Assembly: GCA_029204045.2 (NCBI GenBank)
Contig: CM055075.1
Coordinates: 22,812,491-22,876,490, forward strand
Direction: 5' to 3'
DNA length: 64,000 nucleotides
Source: Tillandsia leiboldiana
Lineage: Eukaryota; Streptophyta; Magnoliopsida; Poales; Bromeliaceae
Shown here one piece after another: positions 33,125-45,015 of this stretch. Under the pieces are notes generated by a model. That model worked only from the letters and a program-made list of their open reading frames with translations. It had not been told where the DNA came from and searched no databases. The position numbers and the translations under genes are program-made. Position 1 is the first letter of the stretch. Each line of letters begins with the position of its first letter.

Positions 33125-36100
33125 TGTCACGCCCCGGGGGTTTGTTTTAGCGGAAACGATTCATAAGAGTCGAATATTTGACGTGTAAATTTTTTTTTGT
33201 TTAAAAGAGAACCCCTCTTCCCCGGCACGTGCCCAGACCCGCCACACATACAGGATCCCTCTGCAAACGGACAGAGTCTCCCCTGTACGTGCACGGCGTA
33301 GCGTTCGGTACATGTTCCAACATACCCAACCAATCAATCACAACAGTTATTCACAAACAACCAGCATTCTAAACTAATACAAGGAAAACATATGGCCGAT
33401 CAATTTGGAAAGGATAAATCCACAGTTTTGAAAGAGCGCCTACCCGGCGCTTACGTTTTGAAAGCTAGTTTCGAAATCAGCATAAATCCACAAGGTTTGA
33501 AAACGGTGCCCACCCGACACCAAGTTTTGAAATCCCTTTCGCAATCCATAAATCCACAGGGTTTTGAAACCAGTGCCCACACGACACTTAGATTTTAAAA
33601 ACGGTTTTCGCAATCTTTTCTTTGACTTTTGCCTTTTTGATTTTCAAACGGCCAATAGAAATATAAGGAAAGTAACGCACAAGGGGCACTAAATGCAACC
33701 CGTACCGACATCCACGCCGACCCCACGAGGGTATCGCGAACCTCTCACATAACTACAATGCAATGTAAAGCGAGAATGAAAGAAGAAATACAGTCCGGGG
33801 TCCCCAGCGACCCAGCTGCTCCTGTCCCGTCCTCACCACCGCCTACCTCTCCCCCCGTCTGAACCCTGTCACGAAGTGGGATGTCAGTGACGTAAAAGTA
33901 GTAGAGCAGGAGAATATAGTAAAACAAACCGTGAAGACAACCGGAGCAACCACCCCCCCCTCAAGGAGGAAAAGCAACCTGTACACCTGTATCCTGTAAT
34001 GCCCGGACACGTCGGACAACTAAACCGACGGCCCATACCGTACCTGCAGAAACCCGACCACGTCGGACAACTAAACCGACGGGTCGCACCGCTCGCACCT
34101 CGGCGCCTCAACCCCACCACTAATAAGGGGCCCCACTACGTCACCTCGTGGGTATACACGGGTCATAGACCACTTTTCCGGAAAAGCGCACCCTTTGCGG
34201 TGGCCAAACCGCGGGTGCGCGTGTTGCAGCCTCGAGCCAAGTAACCGTAACCACCATCATGTCAGCAGCATAATATATATAACAAGAGTGAAACGGCAAC
34301 ATGTATAATCAAAAGTAAAACCGTAGCATATGCGATCAGAAGTAACCCGCTATCATGTATAATCAACGTCAAGGCAATGATACGTGTACTCGAAGGTAGC
34401 CCGCCCACATATAATTATCAAAAGAAGAACGACCGTCGGAGACCGACGCTAAACACTATGAAGAAACCCGCTAACATGCATAAGTTATCACCCATCAATA
34501 TTTAACCCCAGTACACTTAGAATTGACCCCGCCCAACAAGATAGAGCTAGATGCTAGGACAAAGGAAATAAAACCCACCTGAATGTAGGCCGATCCCGAA
34601 CTCCCGCTAGACTACCGGGAGGCTGGTGCTGAACTGCTGGGCCCTGAACAGAGACTGTAGTCAGAACTAGACTCACACATACCCATCCTGACAACACTAC
34701 AGCAACACAACGCTAACACGGAATAATATAGCCGATTTACGGAACAAGGTCCGATTCCCGCTCAACAAGAGCCCACGGAACTCTAACCAAAATGCCTAGT
34801 GGGTAAATAATTACTGTCTGAAGACAGCCTTGATGCTACAATTGCATTTAGGTACCGAATATGATCTGAATTGTATAAAAACCAAGGGTTGATACACCGT
34901 TCTAGTCCGTTCTTGAAATCCGGGACGTTTTAGACTAAACCGCAAATTGCAGTAGGTGGATCTCGCTGCGAGCTAACCCGTGCTCACATGTTTGAGTGGA
35001 CACGCAACCCGAAAATACAGTCGGGCCCATGATCTCTTAGTGTCCAGTTATTAGTTATGCAATATCTTAACTTAGACTTGATCCAGTTGGGGTCTAACTA
35101 AGGCATGTTATCAAGGATTTGTCCAGAAGTGGGGTGCTCACCTGAGACGCGCCGGAGGTGGCCGGAGGAGTCGCCGCAGCAAGGTGGTACTCCTCCAAGG
35201 CTCGGACTTGGGTTCTGCTCTGCACCAGAGGTAAGCACAGGTTAGAGGGGGGTCCCCAGGGGTGTCTTGGTCCAATCTGGGTCGAGCTCCGGCGGCCGGA
35301 GGCGGCGGCGGCCGGAGATGAGCCCGAGAGGGCGACCTCGGGTGCAAGGTTTGGAGCCGAGTTGCAGGGGGTATTCTAGATCAAAATAAATTCATGGTGA
35401 GCTTCAGTAGGGTCTGTAGATCTTACCTGGTGGTTGGCCGGAGCCCCGGAGCACCGGGGATCGCCGGAGAGGAGGAAAAGACCGAGCTCGGGTGCAACTC
35501 TGCACAGCAAAAGCCCGACGTTAGGGAGGCCATGCAAGATGATGGGAGGGCTCTTACCGACCACAGAGACTCACCTGGGTTGTTCCCGGTGACAGAGGAG
35601 CGCCGGCAAGGCGGCGCCGGAGGAGCTCGGGAAAGCTTCAAGGCCTCCAATGGCGGTTTCCGGCGCGGTGGCTCCGGGCCGGAGCAAGATGGACCCGAAG
35701 CTTCGTCTCGGAGCCACAAAGCTTGGTGCAGTGGTGGCCGGCGGCGGGAGGTCGCGGCGGCGCCGGACGGCGGCTGTCGGCCGAAGTGCCAACTATCCGG
35801 TTTCTAGGGCACTCTCGCACGGACCCGATCTTGATCCGGTCGCCCTCCAGCTTCGGGGGGATGCTAAAGTCGACGAGAGGACACGAATCCACGGTGCTGA
35901 TAAGATTTTTGTCGGTCGGTTGCACCTGTGAGAAATCCCGACCAATTAGTGGTATTCCGGCAATACCTCGCTCCCGCCGGCAACCGGATGGACGGCGACG
36001 GCTGGGATAACATGAGGATGATCCCCTCAGTGTCAGGAACATGATGCTAGGGTTTAGGGACCAACTTAAAACAATTATTTTCAAAAACTTACCCCGCCGG

Positions 36101-37251
36101 AGTTTGGAAAGGAGAAGGATCTCCCACGGCGGCGCGCGACGGCGGCTGGGGGTCGGTTCACCCCGGGCTCGGCTGCGGCTTCACAGAGGAAGTTCCCAGA
36201 TGGACTTGATCACGTTGAGTCCCTCCCAACACTTCCTTACCAAGACGCCCGAAGATCAAGAAAGTCTCTTGATCTCTTTCTTCTCCGGCGGCGTGGTGGC
36301 GGAGGCCGGTGCGGGGAGGCTCCGGGAAGCGCGGCAGAGGGGAGGAGTTTGTTGTGAGGTGCGGCTAGGGCAAGGGTTTTAGGGTTTCGTGTATGGAGCC
36401 CTAGCTCGTATGCATAGTTACTTATAGGATTTGGCGATCTTGCATTTTAGTCCCTCCAAACAATTTATTTGCTGATAAGTCCTCCACAGCAACTTCAACT
36501 TGCACTCAGGTCCTCCTCCCAGAACAGGCACGCAAAACGAGGCAACTTCGATAGGGTCTTATGTGCAAATATCCCCTTTTTCACCTAGTTTCACGCTTTT
36601 TGAGGCGATCCGCTCGTCGAAACGAAAAATGGACTGCGCCATGACGTCCGGCTAGACGAGACCCATTAGGTAGCGATTTCTGATTTTCGAGAAACTGTCC
36701 GGATAAAATCTCGGTCCATAAAATACTATTCCGGAATACAGTTTTCGCGCTTTTCGAGACTCTAGGGTCGTCGTACGGAGATTCTGTCAGCGCCATTGCG
36801 TCCCGAACGCCGAAACCGTTTGAAACGCCTACCTGAAGTGCCATGTTCGGTTTCCAGCCAGCGAATTGGTCAACGTTGTGTCCGTCGGGGTTCCGAAAAC
36901 TATGGCTACTGTTCACCTACAGTAACAACTCAATTACACTGTGCGCAGAGCACTGGTACAATGGTCGCGGTTATTTGCTCGCTTCTTCATCGGTTTCCGG
37001 AAGGTCCGACCGTCGGATCGAAAAGTGCTGAATATGGATCTCGTTCAGTTCGATGAGGCGAGCGCAACGGTCGATTCGGATTTCCAAGATCATGTCCGGA
37101 TTAGAAGAAATGGCCTTTTTGCCTCGTAAAACGTGCAACTTGCACACTGGCGATTGACCATATGGCCAACAGGGGTCTTTTGAATTCAAAAACCAGGTCA
37201 AAATTAACTTTTAGACTATTTATTAAAATTAAAATATTTCGGGTTTCTACA
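33125..37251 (-). repeat. E7 5' LTR
   Basis: 4127 bp, almost identical to 26766-30891. Differences seen: C for T near 35045, C for T near 36071 and one extra G near 35860. It has the same open-frame shadows and sub-repeats as the 3' LTR. Confidence 0.96.
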
Positions 37252-38533
37252 GTTCGAGCAGAGGTTTGGGATAGTGTAGCCGGGACCTTAGGGTCAGAGA
37301 CAGGGTGTACTTGATGTTGGATCATGGGTTATTGCGGCAACCGCGGACAGTAGACGGTTGACCGGATCTTGATTATTTTATCCGATTGTGGGTTGTGGGT
37401 TATTGCGGTGACCGCGGACATTGGGCGGTTGACCGGATGTTTACTATTGCATCAGATTGGGTATCAGATTTCTCTAGTGGATGGAGTTTCCCACTTGTTG
37501 AGTACTATTGCATCTGATTGGGGATTGGGGTTTCTTTAGTGGACGGAGTTTCCCACTTTGATCATAGTCTTGATCCAGTCCTGCTATATTGAGATATGTG
37601 CTACAGAGATACTTGTGATACTGATGACAGAGATACTTTACTCGTGTGGGTCGCTCCCCTCGAGTGCCACTCCGGGGGTAGGCTTTTTGGACCCAGCCTT
37701 GTGTGCCGGTCTGATACTTGTTTTGGGATGCGAGCCGTGCGGGCCGTCCCGCGGTTTCGAGCCTTGTGTGCAGATTCCGCTGAGCAGGCAGTACCAGTTT
37801 TACTGGTGGTACCAGATTGGGTTTATTTGGTCTTATACTATTTCCTGATGCATTCATACAGTCATTTCTTCCAGTATTGCATTTAGAGGCATACTAGTAG
37901 TGGTTTCCCTTTTATTCAGTAGTTCTGTTTACAGCTTTACCACTTGTCCCTTTTCTTGCCTCTGGTAGACTTAGTGGGTACGCCGGAGTTTGAGGCTTTA
38001 CCCACAGGGGGAGGCTACTGGTTTACTAGTGGTTCTCACCCCCATTGTTGTTTCCCTCTTTTCTTTCTCCTATTTTGCAGAGTCCTCTGCGGGAGTTGCT
38101 GATCTTCGGTCGTTATCCGAGGCGAGGGAGTCACGAGCTAGATCTTTACTACCCGAGGAGTGTAGCTGTATCCCCTGGTTGGAGATTCCTTGTAGCTGAC
38201 AGCTGATTTTTATTGTTTACTTTGAGAGGGATCTTTTGTATCTTGAGAGACTGATGTACTTTGGTTTTAGTTTACCTCCATTTTTATAGTTGAGAGATGC
38301 TGTACTGAGGACATTGTATGATGATTATCTGTATTCGAGGGAATGGATATTGTACCCTATTTCATGTTGTACAGTGATTGGATTTTATTTTACAGCATTT
38401 TATTTCCGCTCTGATATTTGCGTAGCTATAGTACTATCTTTTGCAGGTTAGACGCTTCGCCTATGCGGGTTTTTGCATAGGTGGCGGATCTGTTGGCGAG
38501 CCCGGGTCGTAGTTTCGACCTCGGAGCGTGACA
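37252..38533 (+). repeat. E6 3' LTR, second part
   Basis: It continues at GTTCGAGCAGAGG, matching 19345-20604. It contains the leader acceptor (TATTTTGCAG, 38071-38080), exon 2 and the acceptor of intron 2. The terminal bases read CTCGGAGCGTGACA, so the terminal hairpin is slightly weakened here. Confidence 0.95.
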
Positions 38534-38921
38534 AATACAATCTCTTATGTGAAAGAATTAAATCCCAAATTTTAGTCTATCGGTTGTCTCATGTTTATCA
38601 CAAAGAACTCACACAACCGAGATAGATTAATCATCTAAAGATCACACATGATTACTAAAATTTGATGAATATAATTATCAAAAACTCCTATAATGAAATA
38701 TCTTCAAGAATTATGATTATGGAGTAAAGTTGATAATTCATATAAAATTAAATTGGAGTGATTGAAAGTGAAACCCTTTTTATTCAATGCACTTGTTCGT
38801 TAAAACCCTTTTGTTCAAAAACAAAATATAAAAACGAAGAGTATTGAAAACATGTAATGCAGAGATTCAGAAAAATATGAAAGGAAAACCAATCAAAGCA
38901 TTACATACAGTCATAAGCTAA
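38534..38921 (-). other. E5 internal non-coding region, right part
   Basis: An AT-rich stretch downstream of the gag stop that joins 16803 once E6 is removed. No protease, integrase or RT motif is present, so pol is absent by deletion and not interrupted by E6. Confidence 0.7.
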
Positions 38922-40877
38922 TTAGAACTTAAGACAAGGAAAGATATCACCTTTCCGAATCCAAAATCGTCGAATTTTGGGTTGTCTTGATTCATTGTGG
39001 TTGGGAGATGATAGCTTCGACTGTTGGTCCACCTTAGGTCTTTGCCTCGCAATGATCCACTTGTATGATTGAAGTTGTGGCTTGGACCTTTGGTGGATTG
39101 AGTGAACTCCATTGACTTGATGTGTCTTTTGATTCCGTTGAGTCCGCTCCGTAGATGAAGATGCCGAAGAATTCCTCTTTCTCTTTTTCGGGCACATCTT
39201 CATCAAGTGTCCTTCAAGTCCACATTGGTGACAAGTTCTTCCTTTCAACTTGGTTGTGGAACTTGAAGCCTTCACAGTTTGGTTCTTTTTAAATCCCAAA
39301 CAAACCTTGTTTGTTTGACCTAATCCGGACATACAATCAAGTTTCTTGGAACCGTTTGAAAGCCTTTGTATGTCGGATTTAAGTTGATGAACTTGCTTGG
39401 TCAAAGCTTGGTTGGTGACATGAATTTCCTCAAACTGTTTTTCTAGAAAATCAATCTTGTTAATGTGGGAATTAACGATCGTTTCCGATTGATTTATCTT
39501 TTCTTGGAGGATTTTATTATTATCCAATAAAAGCTCTCGTTCCTCCTCGAGATCATGAAGTTTGATCTTTAAAGCATGATTCTCGTCTTGAATCTCAAGT
39601 CGTTGCTTCCTCAACTTCTTAATATGCTTGGCCATCTTCTTTGATTCCGTAAGAAGTTGTTGATATGCCTCAACGAGTTCTTCTTCGTCCGACTCCCCCT
39701 CACTTGATGACTCTCCATCGGATGTTGATGTTTCATGCAAAATCAAAGGAATAGAGTCAGTGATTAAAGATGATAAGCAAACATTAGAAGAGGGAATTTG
39801 AGAGGCATGAAAGGCAACGACTTTTTCCTCTTTACTTGAGGTCGATTCATTAGAAGTAGAATCGTCCCAAGTTTTCGCTTGCAAAGCCTTCTTTTTATAT
39901 GATTTCGGAGAAGGACAATCCATTGAAATATGGCCGTAGCCTTTGCATCTATAACATTGGATTTCCCCTTCGAATTCATCTTTTTCCTTAGAAGGTTTTG
40001 CAGAGTTTTTGAGGTTAGAGGATTTAGAACCCCATGATCCTTTAGATGATTTCGAGGATGAAGATCCATCGGTTCGATTCTTCCAAAATTTCCGACGAAA
40101 TTTCTTTACGATCCGCGCCAATTGTTCTTCAAAATCGGCAAAAGTGATTTCATCGTCGGAACTTGATTCGCCATCTTCTTCCTTTGTTGATTTGAATGCA
40201 ACACCTGTAAGCTTAGAAGAAGACTTGGAAGAAACTTGATTAGTAGGAAAAGTCATCTCATAAGTTTGTAGAGCACCTACTAATTCCTCTACTCTCATCT
40301 CATCCGGATGACTAAGGGTTTCAATGGTGGTAACCTTTGCCCTAAACCGTTCCGGAAGAGTCCGAAGTATCTTTCTTACAATTTTCGACTCCGGGATCTT
40401 TTCTCCTAAATTAGCACAAGTATTGATTACATCTTGAAGTCTGGTGTAATAATCTGTAAACAATTCGTGCTCTTCCATATGAATAGAGTCAAATTGACTT
40501 GTAAGCATCTGGAGCTTTTGGTTTTTTACAAGATTAGTACCCTCATGTGTAATTTTGAGAATATCCCAAATTTCCTTCACGGTTTCACATGCGGAAATTC
40601 GTGTGAACTCAGTCGAGGAAAGAGAATTAAATAAAGCGTTCATACCTTTCCCATTGTAAGAAGATCTTTCGAATTCCTCTTTGGACCATCTAGAGCGAGG
40701 TTTTGGGGTAGTAGAATTTCCTACTTCCTCAACAGGATGCACCCAACCGTATTCCACTGATTGCCATACCTGCTCATCAATTGCGATGAGAAAAGCTCTC
40801 ATCCGCACTTTCCAATAAGCATAATTAGTCCCATTAAAAAGAGGAGGTCTATAAATATTACCACTTTCACCCGACAT
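38922..40877 (-). CDS. E5 Copia gag, 651 residues, intact frame
   Basis: Structural protein of the particle that binds element RNA. I take the ATG at 40875-40877; the frame is open further upstream but only through the primer site. The N-terminal PLFNGTNYAYWK motif is that of Copia gag. A UBN2-type gag domain follows (roughly residues 85-210, with YYTRLQDVINTC and ILRTLPERF). Then come a Ser/Lys-rich stretch, zinc knuckle 1 CYRCKGYGHISMDC (308-321), a Glu/Ser-rich stretch, a long coiled coil (about 396-505) and zinc knuckle 2 CHQCGLEGHLMKMC (549-562), with a basic tail. Both knuckles keep all CCHC residues. No pol follows, so other parts would have to come in trans. It is the only long intact frame in the window. 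Confidence 0.93.
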   Translation of the reverse strand: MSGESGNIYRPPLFNGTNYAYWKVRMRAFLIAIDEQVWQSVEYGWVHPVEEVGNSTTPKPRSRWSKEEFERSSYNGKGMNALFNSLSSTEFTRISACETVKEIWDILKITHEGTNLVKNQKLQMLTSQFDSIHMEEHELFTDYYTRLQDVINTCANLGEKIPESKIVRKILRTLPERFRAKVTTIETLSHPDEMRVEELVGALQTYEMTFPTNQVSSKSSSKLTGVAFKSTKEEDGESSSDDEITFADFEEQLARIVKKFRRKFWKNRTDGSSSSKSSKGSWGSKSSNLKNSAKPSKEKDEFEGEIQCYRCKGYGHISMDCPSPKSYKKKALQAKTWDDSTSNESTSSKEEKVVAFHASQIPSSNVCLSSLITDSIPLILHETSTSDGESSSEGESDEEELVEAYQQLLTESKKMAKHIKKLRKQRLEIQDENHALKIKLHDLEEERELLLDNNKILQEKINQSETIVNSHINKIDFLEKQFEEIHVTNQALTKQVHQLKSDIQRLSNGSKKLDCMSGLGQTNKVCLGFKKNQTVKASSSTTKLKGRTCHQCGLEGHLMKMCPKKRKRNSSASSSTERTQRNQKTHQVNGVHSIHQRSKPQLQSYKWIIARQRPKVDQQSKLSSPNHNESRQPKIRRFWIRKGDIFPCLKF

Positions 40878-40898
40878 GATAGATAAACCTAAAACCCG

Positions 40899-40909
40899 CT
40901 CCGATACCA
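40899..40909 (-). other. E5 primer binding site
   Basis: The minus strand reads TGGTATCGGAG, 2 bp from the LTR at 40912: the initiator Met tRNA complement with G in place of A at the eighth position. Confidence 0.85.
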
Positions 40910-40911
40910 CT

Positions 40912-42101
40912 TGTTGGTTTTTGGATCCCCAAAGATCTAAATAGGTACTATCAAATAACTAGAGGGGGGGTGAATAGGTGTAATACTTATAAAACCAATC
41001 TCAGTGCAAAATAAAAACCAATGCGAAAAATAAAAATAGCACACCGAGATTTACGTGGAAACTCCAATCCAGGAGAAAAACCACGGGACCAACACGCAAC
41101 AACAATCCACTAAGAATAGAAGAATAACAAGGTGATTACCGACTCCACGGATTCCAACCCCTCCTTCAACTTCTTCGGATCTTGCGCTCATCGATTGCAC
41201 GTCCACTGCACACGTTCGAATTCACGAACGCCACTCGAATCCACGATGCTACGTCGAATCCACGACACAAACTTATTAAAAGCTTTGATGGTGATCCTTT
41301 GCTTAGATTATCATTGAAGAATCATGGATGGAATCTCTAAGCAAAGACTAGATCAATTCGACAAAAGATAGATCTTGGAAGAACCGTCGAATTGACCTAA
41401 AAGAGGCTAAAAGAAGAACGATAAAAAACCTAGCCTCTAGGGTTGCTCTCAAGTGTTTTATTAATTAATCGGTAGTTCTTGAGAAACCCTAAGTGTCTAT
41501 TTATAGGTTAGAAACCATTGGAAAAAGATAAGCATCAAAAACTGACTTAACAGAATTTTTCCCGCACGACGGTCCGGACTGGTTCAGGACTGTCGTCTTT
41601 TTTCAGCAATTCCTGAAAAAACAAGGTTCGGGGTCCGGACCGTGGATTTCAGTCCGGACTGGAATTCTGGTCTGGACTGGTTCAGGACTGTCGTCTTTTT
41701 TTCAGCAATTTTCCTGAAAAAACAGTTCGGGGTCCGGACTGGAATTATGATCCGGACTGGTTCAGGACTGGAATTCTGATCCGGACTCTGAACATCCAAT
41801 TTGTCCAGTTTTTGATTTTTAAGCAATGAAAACTTATCCAAGTGTTTCTAAACTACACAAATGTATTCGGATCACCAAAATTATTTAGTTAAACGCACCT
41901 GATCAATCCGAATCCATTTTCCTTGAGATTGATGTATATGATCCACAATTCTTCAACTTCAATCTTCAAGACTCAAAACACTGAGTGTCAACTTGAGCTC
42001 TTGTTGAATCTTCTCTGAGTCTTTGATTGGTGATTGACAATTTGATCATTTCAAGACTCTGACTCAACTCACGAAATATGCCAACACAAAAAGCCATAAC
42101 A
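40912..42101 (-). repeat. E5 5' LTR, complete
   Basis: 1190 bp from TGTTGGTTT to GCCATAACA. It contains the short GAATCCAC hairpin array (41212-41270), a TATA box (CTATTTATAG, 41497-41506) and TCCGGA motifs (41572-41790). It is close to 14618-15639 where both exist, with scattered differences and a deletion in the hairpin array. Confidence 0.94.
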
Positions 42102-43389
42102 AGTAGATGTCAATCGAGTCCTCAAATATCAAAATCCGATAATTGAGCATGGAGATAAAAATCCGACAAGGCTCCGCTGTCCAGAAAAACCACCAGCAAC
42201 AAAGGGGTTCAAAGATGCCTCGTAAACCGTGCCAAAAACTCGGAATGAAGCAAGGTGATCATCACTGAAATCGAAGGCCTACCCCTCGTGAAACCGATGC
42301 CGTAAAAATCGTCAGAAAATTCCTTTGGAGTAGCTTTGTGGACCTCGTGGACCGAAACACGACGGAAATGGGCCACCGAAGAAGAAACGTCGCACTGCGC
42401 CGAATCGCCGAAGCCGTCAATGCCGCGCCCTCCAAAAATTCCAAAACTCCCTCGAGAGATGCAGCACAAGATGAGGAACAAAATTGCTTTAGGGCTCAAG
42501 AGCAGAGGAGCTCGGGGAAAGGGGCTAAAGGCCCAAGAAAGGGGCCTATTTATAGGCCCCCACCAAAAACAATCCAAAAGTCCACATTATTGGGCTTTCG
42601 GGCCCAATTTTCGGGCGCCCGGGGGATTCGGGCGGCTACAATGCCCGAATCCTGTGCCTCGACCCGGCCCACGATGAGAGCCCGAATCCACCTGGCTCCG
42701 ATGCGTGTCCCGAACAGCGGACAGCGCGTGTGGAGCCAGTGGGTTGGCGTCGCGTGGCCCCGACCGGCTAACGTGGGGCGGTGGCGCCCGCCAATCGCAG
42801 GGCGCCACGTGGCGCACCCACGTCGAGGTCACCTGCCCCACCTGCTCCCCCTGGCGCATGGACCGCGCGCGTGTGAGCCGGCCACTGACAGGACGCCACG
42901 TGGCCCGCCCCGGTCCATGCGCCAGCCGGCGCATTTTCGTGGACCGCTTCGCGTGAGCCCGCCAATCCGAGGCCGCCACGTGTCCCTCGCACCCGGTCCA
43001 TGCACCAGCGCAAATCTCTGTGGACCGCGCCGCGTGTGCTAGCCAATCAAAGGTCGCCACGTGGCATCCAGCCGGTCCATGGCTTTCCCCATTCACCAAA
43101 ATGCGCGGAAAACTTCCGTGGGTCCGTTTTTGGGCATCCGGACTCCAAAAAACACAAGTAAATAGTCGATTTTCGACGTTTTTCCGCACTGAATCCAAAT
43201 CCGGTCTCAGATTAGCCTGAAACCCTTTCTAAAATTCGGCAAAAGCAGCCGAATGACAGGCTTGATCCAGAAACCTCACAGAGTCCGTCCAACGCGTCCA
43301 TTTGACGCGTTGCGGGTCCGACACACCACTAATAGGTGTTCCAGTACATGGGTCATGGGGAAAGCCGCACGGGGATCGGGGTTACTACA
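42102..43389 (-). repeat. E3 5' LTR, second part
   Basis: The LTR resumes at AGTAGATGTC, equivalent to 7423 in the left LTR, and ends GGGTTACTACA. Around it the CCACG and CCAAT modules are better kept than in the left LTR. The open frames seen here on both strands are GC-rich shadows. Confidence 0.93.
42547..43061 (-). promoter_or_regulatory. E3 5' LTR promoter: TATA box and ERSE array
   Basis: The TATA box is at 42547-42555 (CTATAAATA on the minus strand). Perfect CCAAT-N9-CCACG at 42791-42809, 42962-42980 and 43043-43061; a CCACT variant at 42882-42900. Modules lie about 80-90 bp apart, 240-510 bp upstream of the TATA box. Confidence 0.75.
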
Positions 43390-44108
43390 GAGGTTGCTAA
43401 TACTTCAGCCCAAAAATCATTTGGAAGCTTCTTCTCTTTAAGAATACTTCGAGCCATCTCCACTATTGTTCAATTTTTGCGCTCGGCAACTCCGTTTTGC
43501 TTCGGTGTATATTTCACTATTAGTTGCCTGCAAATGCCATTTTCTTTGCAAAAAGAGAAGAAATTAACAGATAAAAACTCTCTCCCTCGATCCGTTCGTA
43601 GAATTTTAATGGAATACCCACTCTGATTCTCAATTTGCGCCTTAAAATCCTGAAATCTATCAAGTGCTTCTGATTTCTGTGCGATGAAGTACACCCAACT
43701 CATTCTGGTAAAATCATTAGTAAACAACAAAAAGTACTTACTTTTGTTATAAGAAAGAGTTTGCATTGAACCACAAATGTCGACATGTATCAACTGTAGA
43801 GGTCTTGAAGCTCTCCAATATTTTCCGATGGGAAAAGAAATTTGGTGTTGCTTGCCATAAACACACCCTTCGCAAACTTCATCCATACAATCTATTCCCG
43901 ATAAGCCAAACACCATTTTCTTTTGACTCAACAATTTCAATCCATTAAAATGTAAATGACCATAACACAAATGCCAAAGCCAAGATTCATTTTTAGTGTT
44001 AGCAACCAAAGCACGCTCATCAATACATGAAATGTCAAGTACAAATATCTTTTTTTCAGCCATATGAATTTTAATCAAAGGCATTTCAGAGACTCTTCAT
44101 ATACTTCT
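43390..44108 (-). pseudogene. E1 Copia integrase: zinc region and catalytic core
   Basis: Minus strand: the GAG-pre-integrase zinc block WHLCYGHLHFNGL then CEGCVYGKQH, the catalytic core with LIHVDICG (Asp), LRTDRGREF (Asp) and the NGVAERKN block (Glu). The frame is open from 44084 to 43470, then has a TGA right after AERKN, where Arg is usual, and continues to the E3 insertion at 43390. All three acidic catalytic positions are present. It is cut from protease by E8 and from its C-terminus by E3. Confidence 0.92.
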
Positions 44109-45015
44109 TGTCACGCCCCGGAGTCAAAACTGCGACCCGGGCTCGCTAACAGATCCGTCGCCCATACGGAAAGCCCCGCATAGACGAAACGTCTAACCCG
44201 CAAAAGATAAAACTACAACTATACAAATATCAGAACTGTAAAATAAACTACTGAAACATAAATGTACAACTCCAAATAGTACAGATCTGAACCTCACAAT
44301 ACATAAGTCTCTCAAAAATAAAACTCTCAAAGTAACTATCTACTATAATCCAATAGACACTACTACAGAGCTCCAAAAAGGGTACCACTATACTCCAAGG
44401 ACAGGTAGGGAACTAACTCATGACTCCCTCACCTCGAACTGCTGTCTCCGCTCGAACAGAAGTCGGAACAGCTACAACGAAAAAACCTGTCACCACAGCG
44501 GGTGTGAGAACTACACCGTCACGTAGTTCTCAGTGGGTACCGCCACCAAGCCCGACGGTCTGCCCACTAAGTCTACTAGAGGCATAAGATAACATGAAAA
44601 CTGAAATAATGTAAAGATAAGCTGGAAAGAAATCTACAGCTATCATGCCTCTATCTACAATGCTCAAAGGGTGATACGGATGAAAATGATGCATCGACTC
44701 TAGCCCAATATACTCAATCAACACAATCACAGTGACTGCCATATGGGGTCCAGTCAAACCTGCGCCCACCTACTGCTATTACATCCACGGAGGACTGGAC
44801 TTACGTAGGGCGTCCCACACGGGCTGCGTCGACAAGTCACGATAGTAAAGTAACAGGCCCAGCTCCGGAGCGGCAATTGAGGGGCGCGACCCCACCGAGG
44901 AAAGTATCCACGCATCTCTGTCGAGCTCAATATGGCTCATGCAGGCCATAGTCCAAATCCACTATCCATCTGATCGACAATGTCCAACTCACAACGCTAA
45001 CCCACTAGCTAGAGG

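Larger units (their letters stand above)
26766..37251 (-). mobile_element. E7: very young non-autonomous LTR retrotransposon
   Basis: TGTCACGCC...TTTCTACA at both LTRs, flanked by GTTCG at 26761-26765 and 37252-37256. The uninterrupted target is seen in the E6 5' LTR near 19350. The reversed primer site at 33107-33117 shows minus orientation. LTRs are 4126 and 4127 bp. The internal region is only 2233 bp with a 47-codon gag leader and no pol, so it resembles a large retrotransposon derivative (LARD). By eye the LTRs differ at about two bases and one 1-bp indel, which makes it the youngest layer. Confidence 0.96.
16809..38533 (+). mobile_element. E6: Gypsy-type LTR retrotransposon, decayed inside, split by E7
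   Basis: It starts TGTGATGACCC at 16809 and ends GCGTGACA at 38533, flanked by the duplication AATAC (16804-16808 and 38534-38538). The primer site at 20612 and the purine tract at 24220 show plus orientation. LTRs are 3796 and about 3809 bp. The internal region (20605-24233) holds only decayed gag and pol traces. E7 lies in the 3' LTR. It inserted in the non-coding part of E5. Confidence 0.95.
14618..42101 (-). mobile_element. E5: Sirevirus-like Copia, gag-only, split by E6
   Basis: Order on the minus strand: 5' LTR (42101-40912), primer site (40909-40899), gag (40877-38922), non-coding DNA broken by E6, repeated purine tracts, PPT, and a 3' LTR (15639-14618) that lacks its outer 200 bp or so. 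The internal region without E6 is about 3.5 kb and has no pol. A long gag with coiled coil and several purine tracts is typical of Sireviruses. The right junction is clean (CATAACA then AGTAG); the left end is lost, so no target duplication can be shown. Confidence 0.9.
5006..43389 (-). mobile_element. E3: Gypsy-type, gag-only LTR retrotransposon, split by E4 and E5
   Basis: It starts TGTCACGCC at 5006 and ends ACTACA at 43389, flanked by the duplication GAGGT (5001-5005 and 43390-43394). The reversed primer site (12522-12533) next to the right LTR and the reversed purine tract (9968-9987) next to the left LTR set the orientation as minus. The internal region is only 9968-12541 (2574 bp) and holds a decayed gag with zinc knuckles but no protease, RT or integrase. 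It is therefore a non-autonomous gag-only (TR-GAG-like) element. The right LTR holds E5 and everything inside it. Confidence 0.93.

Noticed and set aside
37609..37634. 24-bp insertion in the E6 3' LTR
   Set aside because: Comparison with E2 and E10 shows the longer form is older. The 5' LTR lost 24 bp between short repeats, an ordinary slippage deletion.
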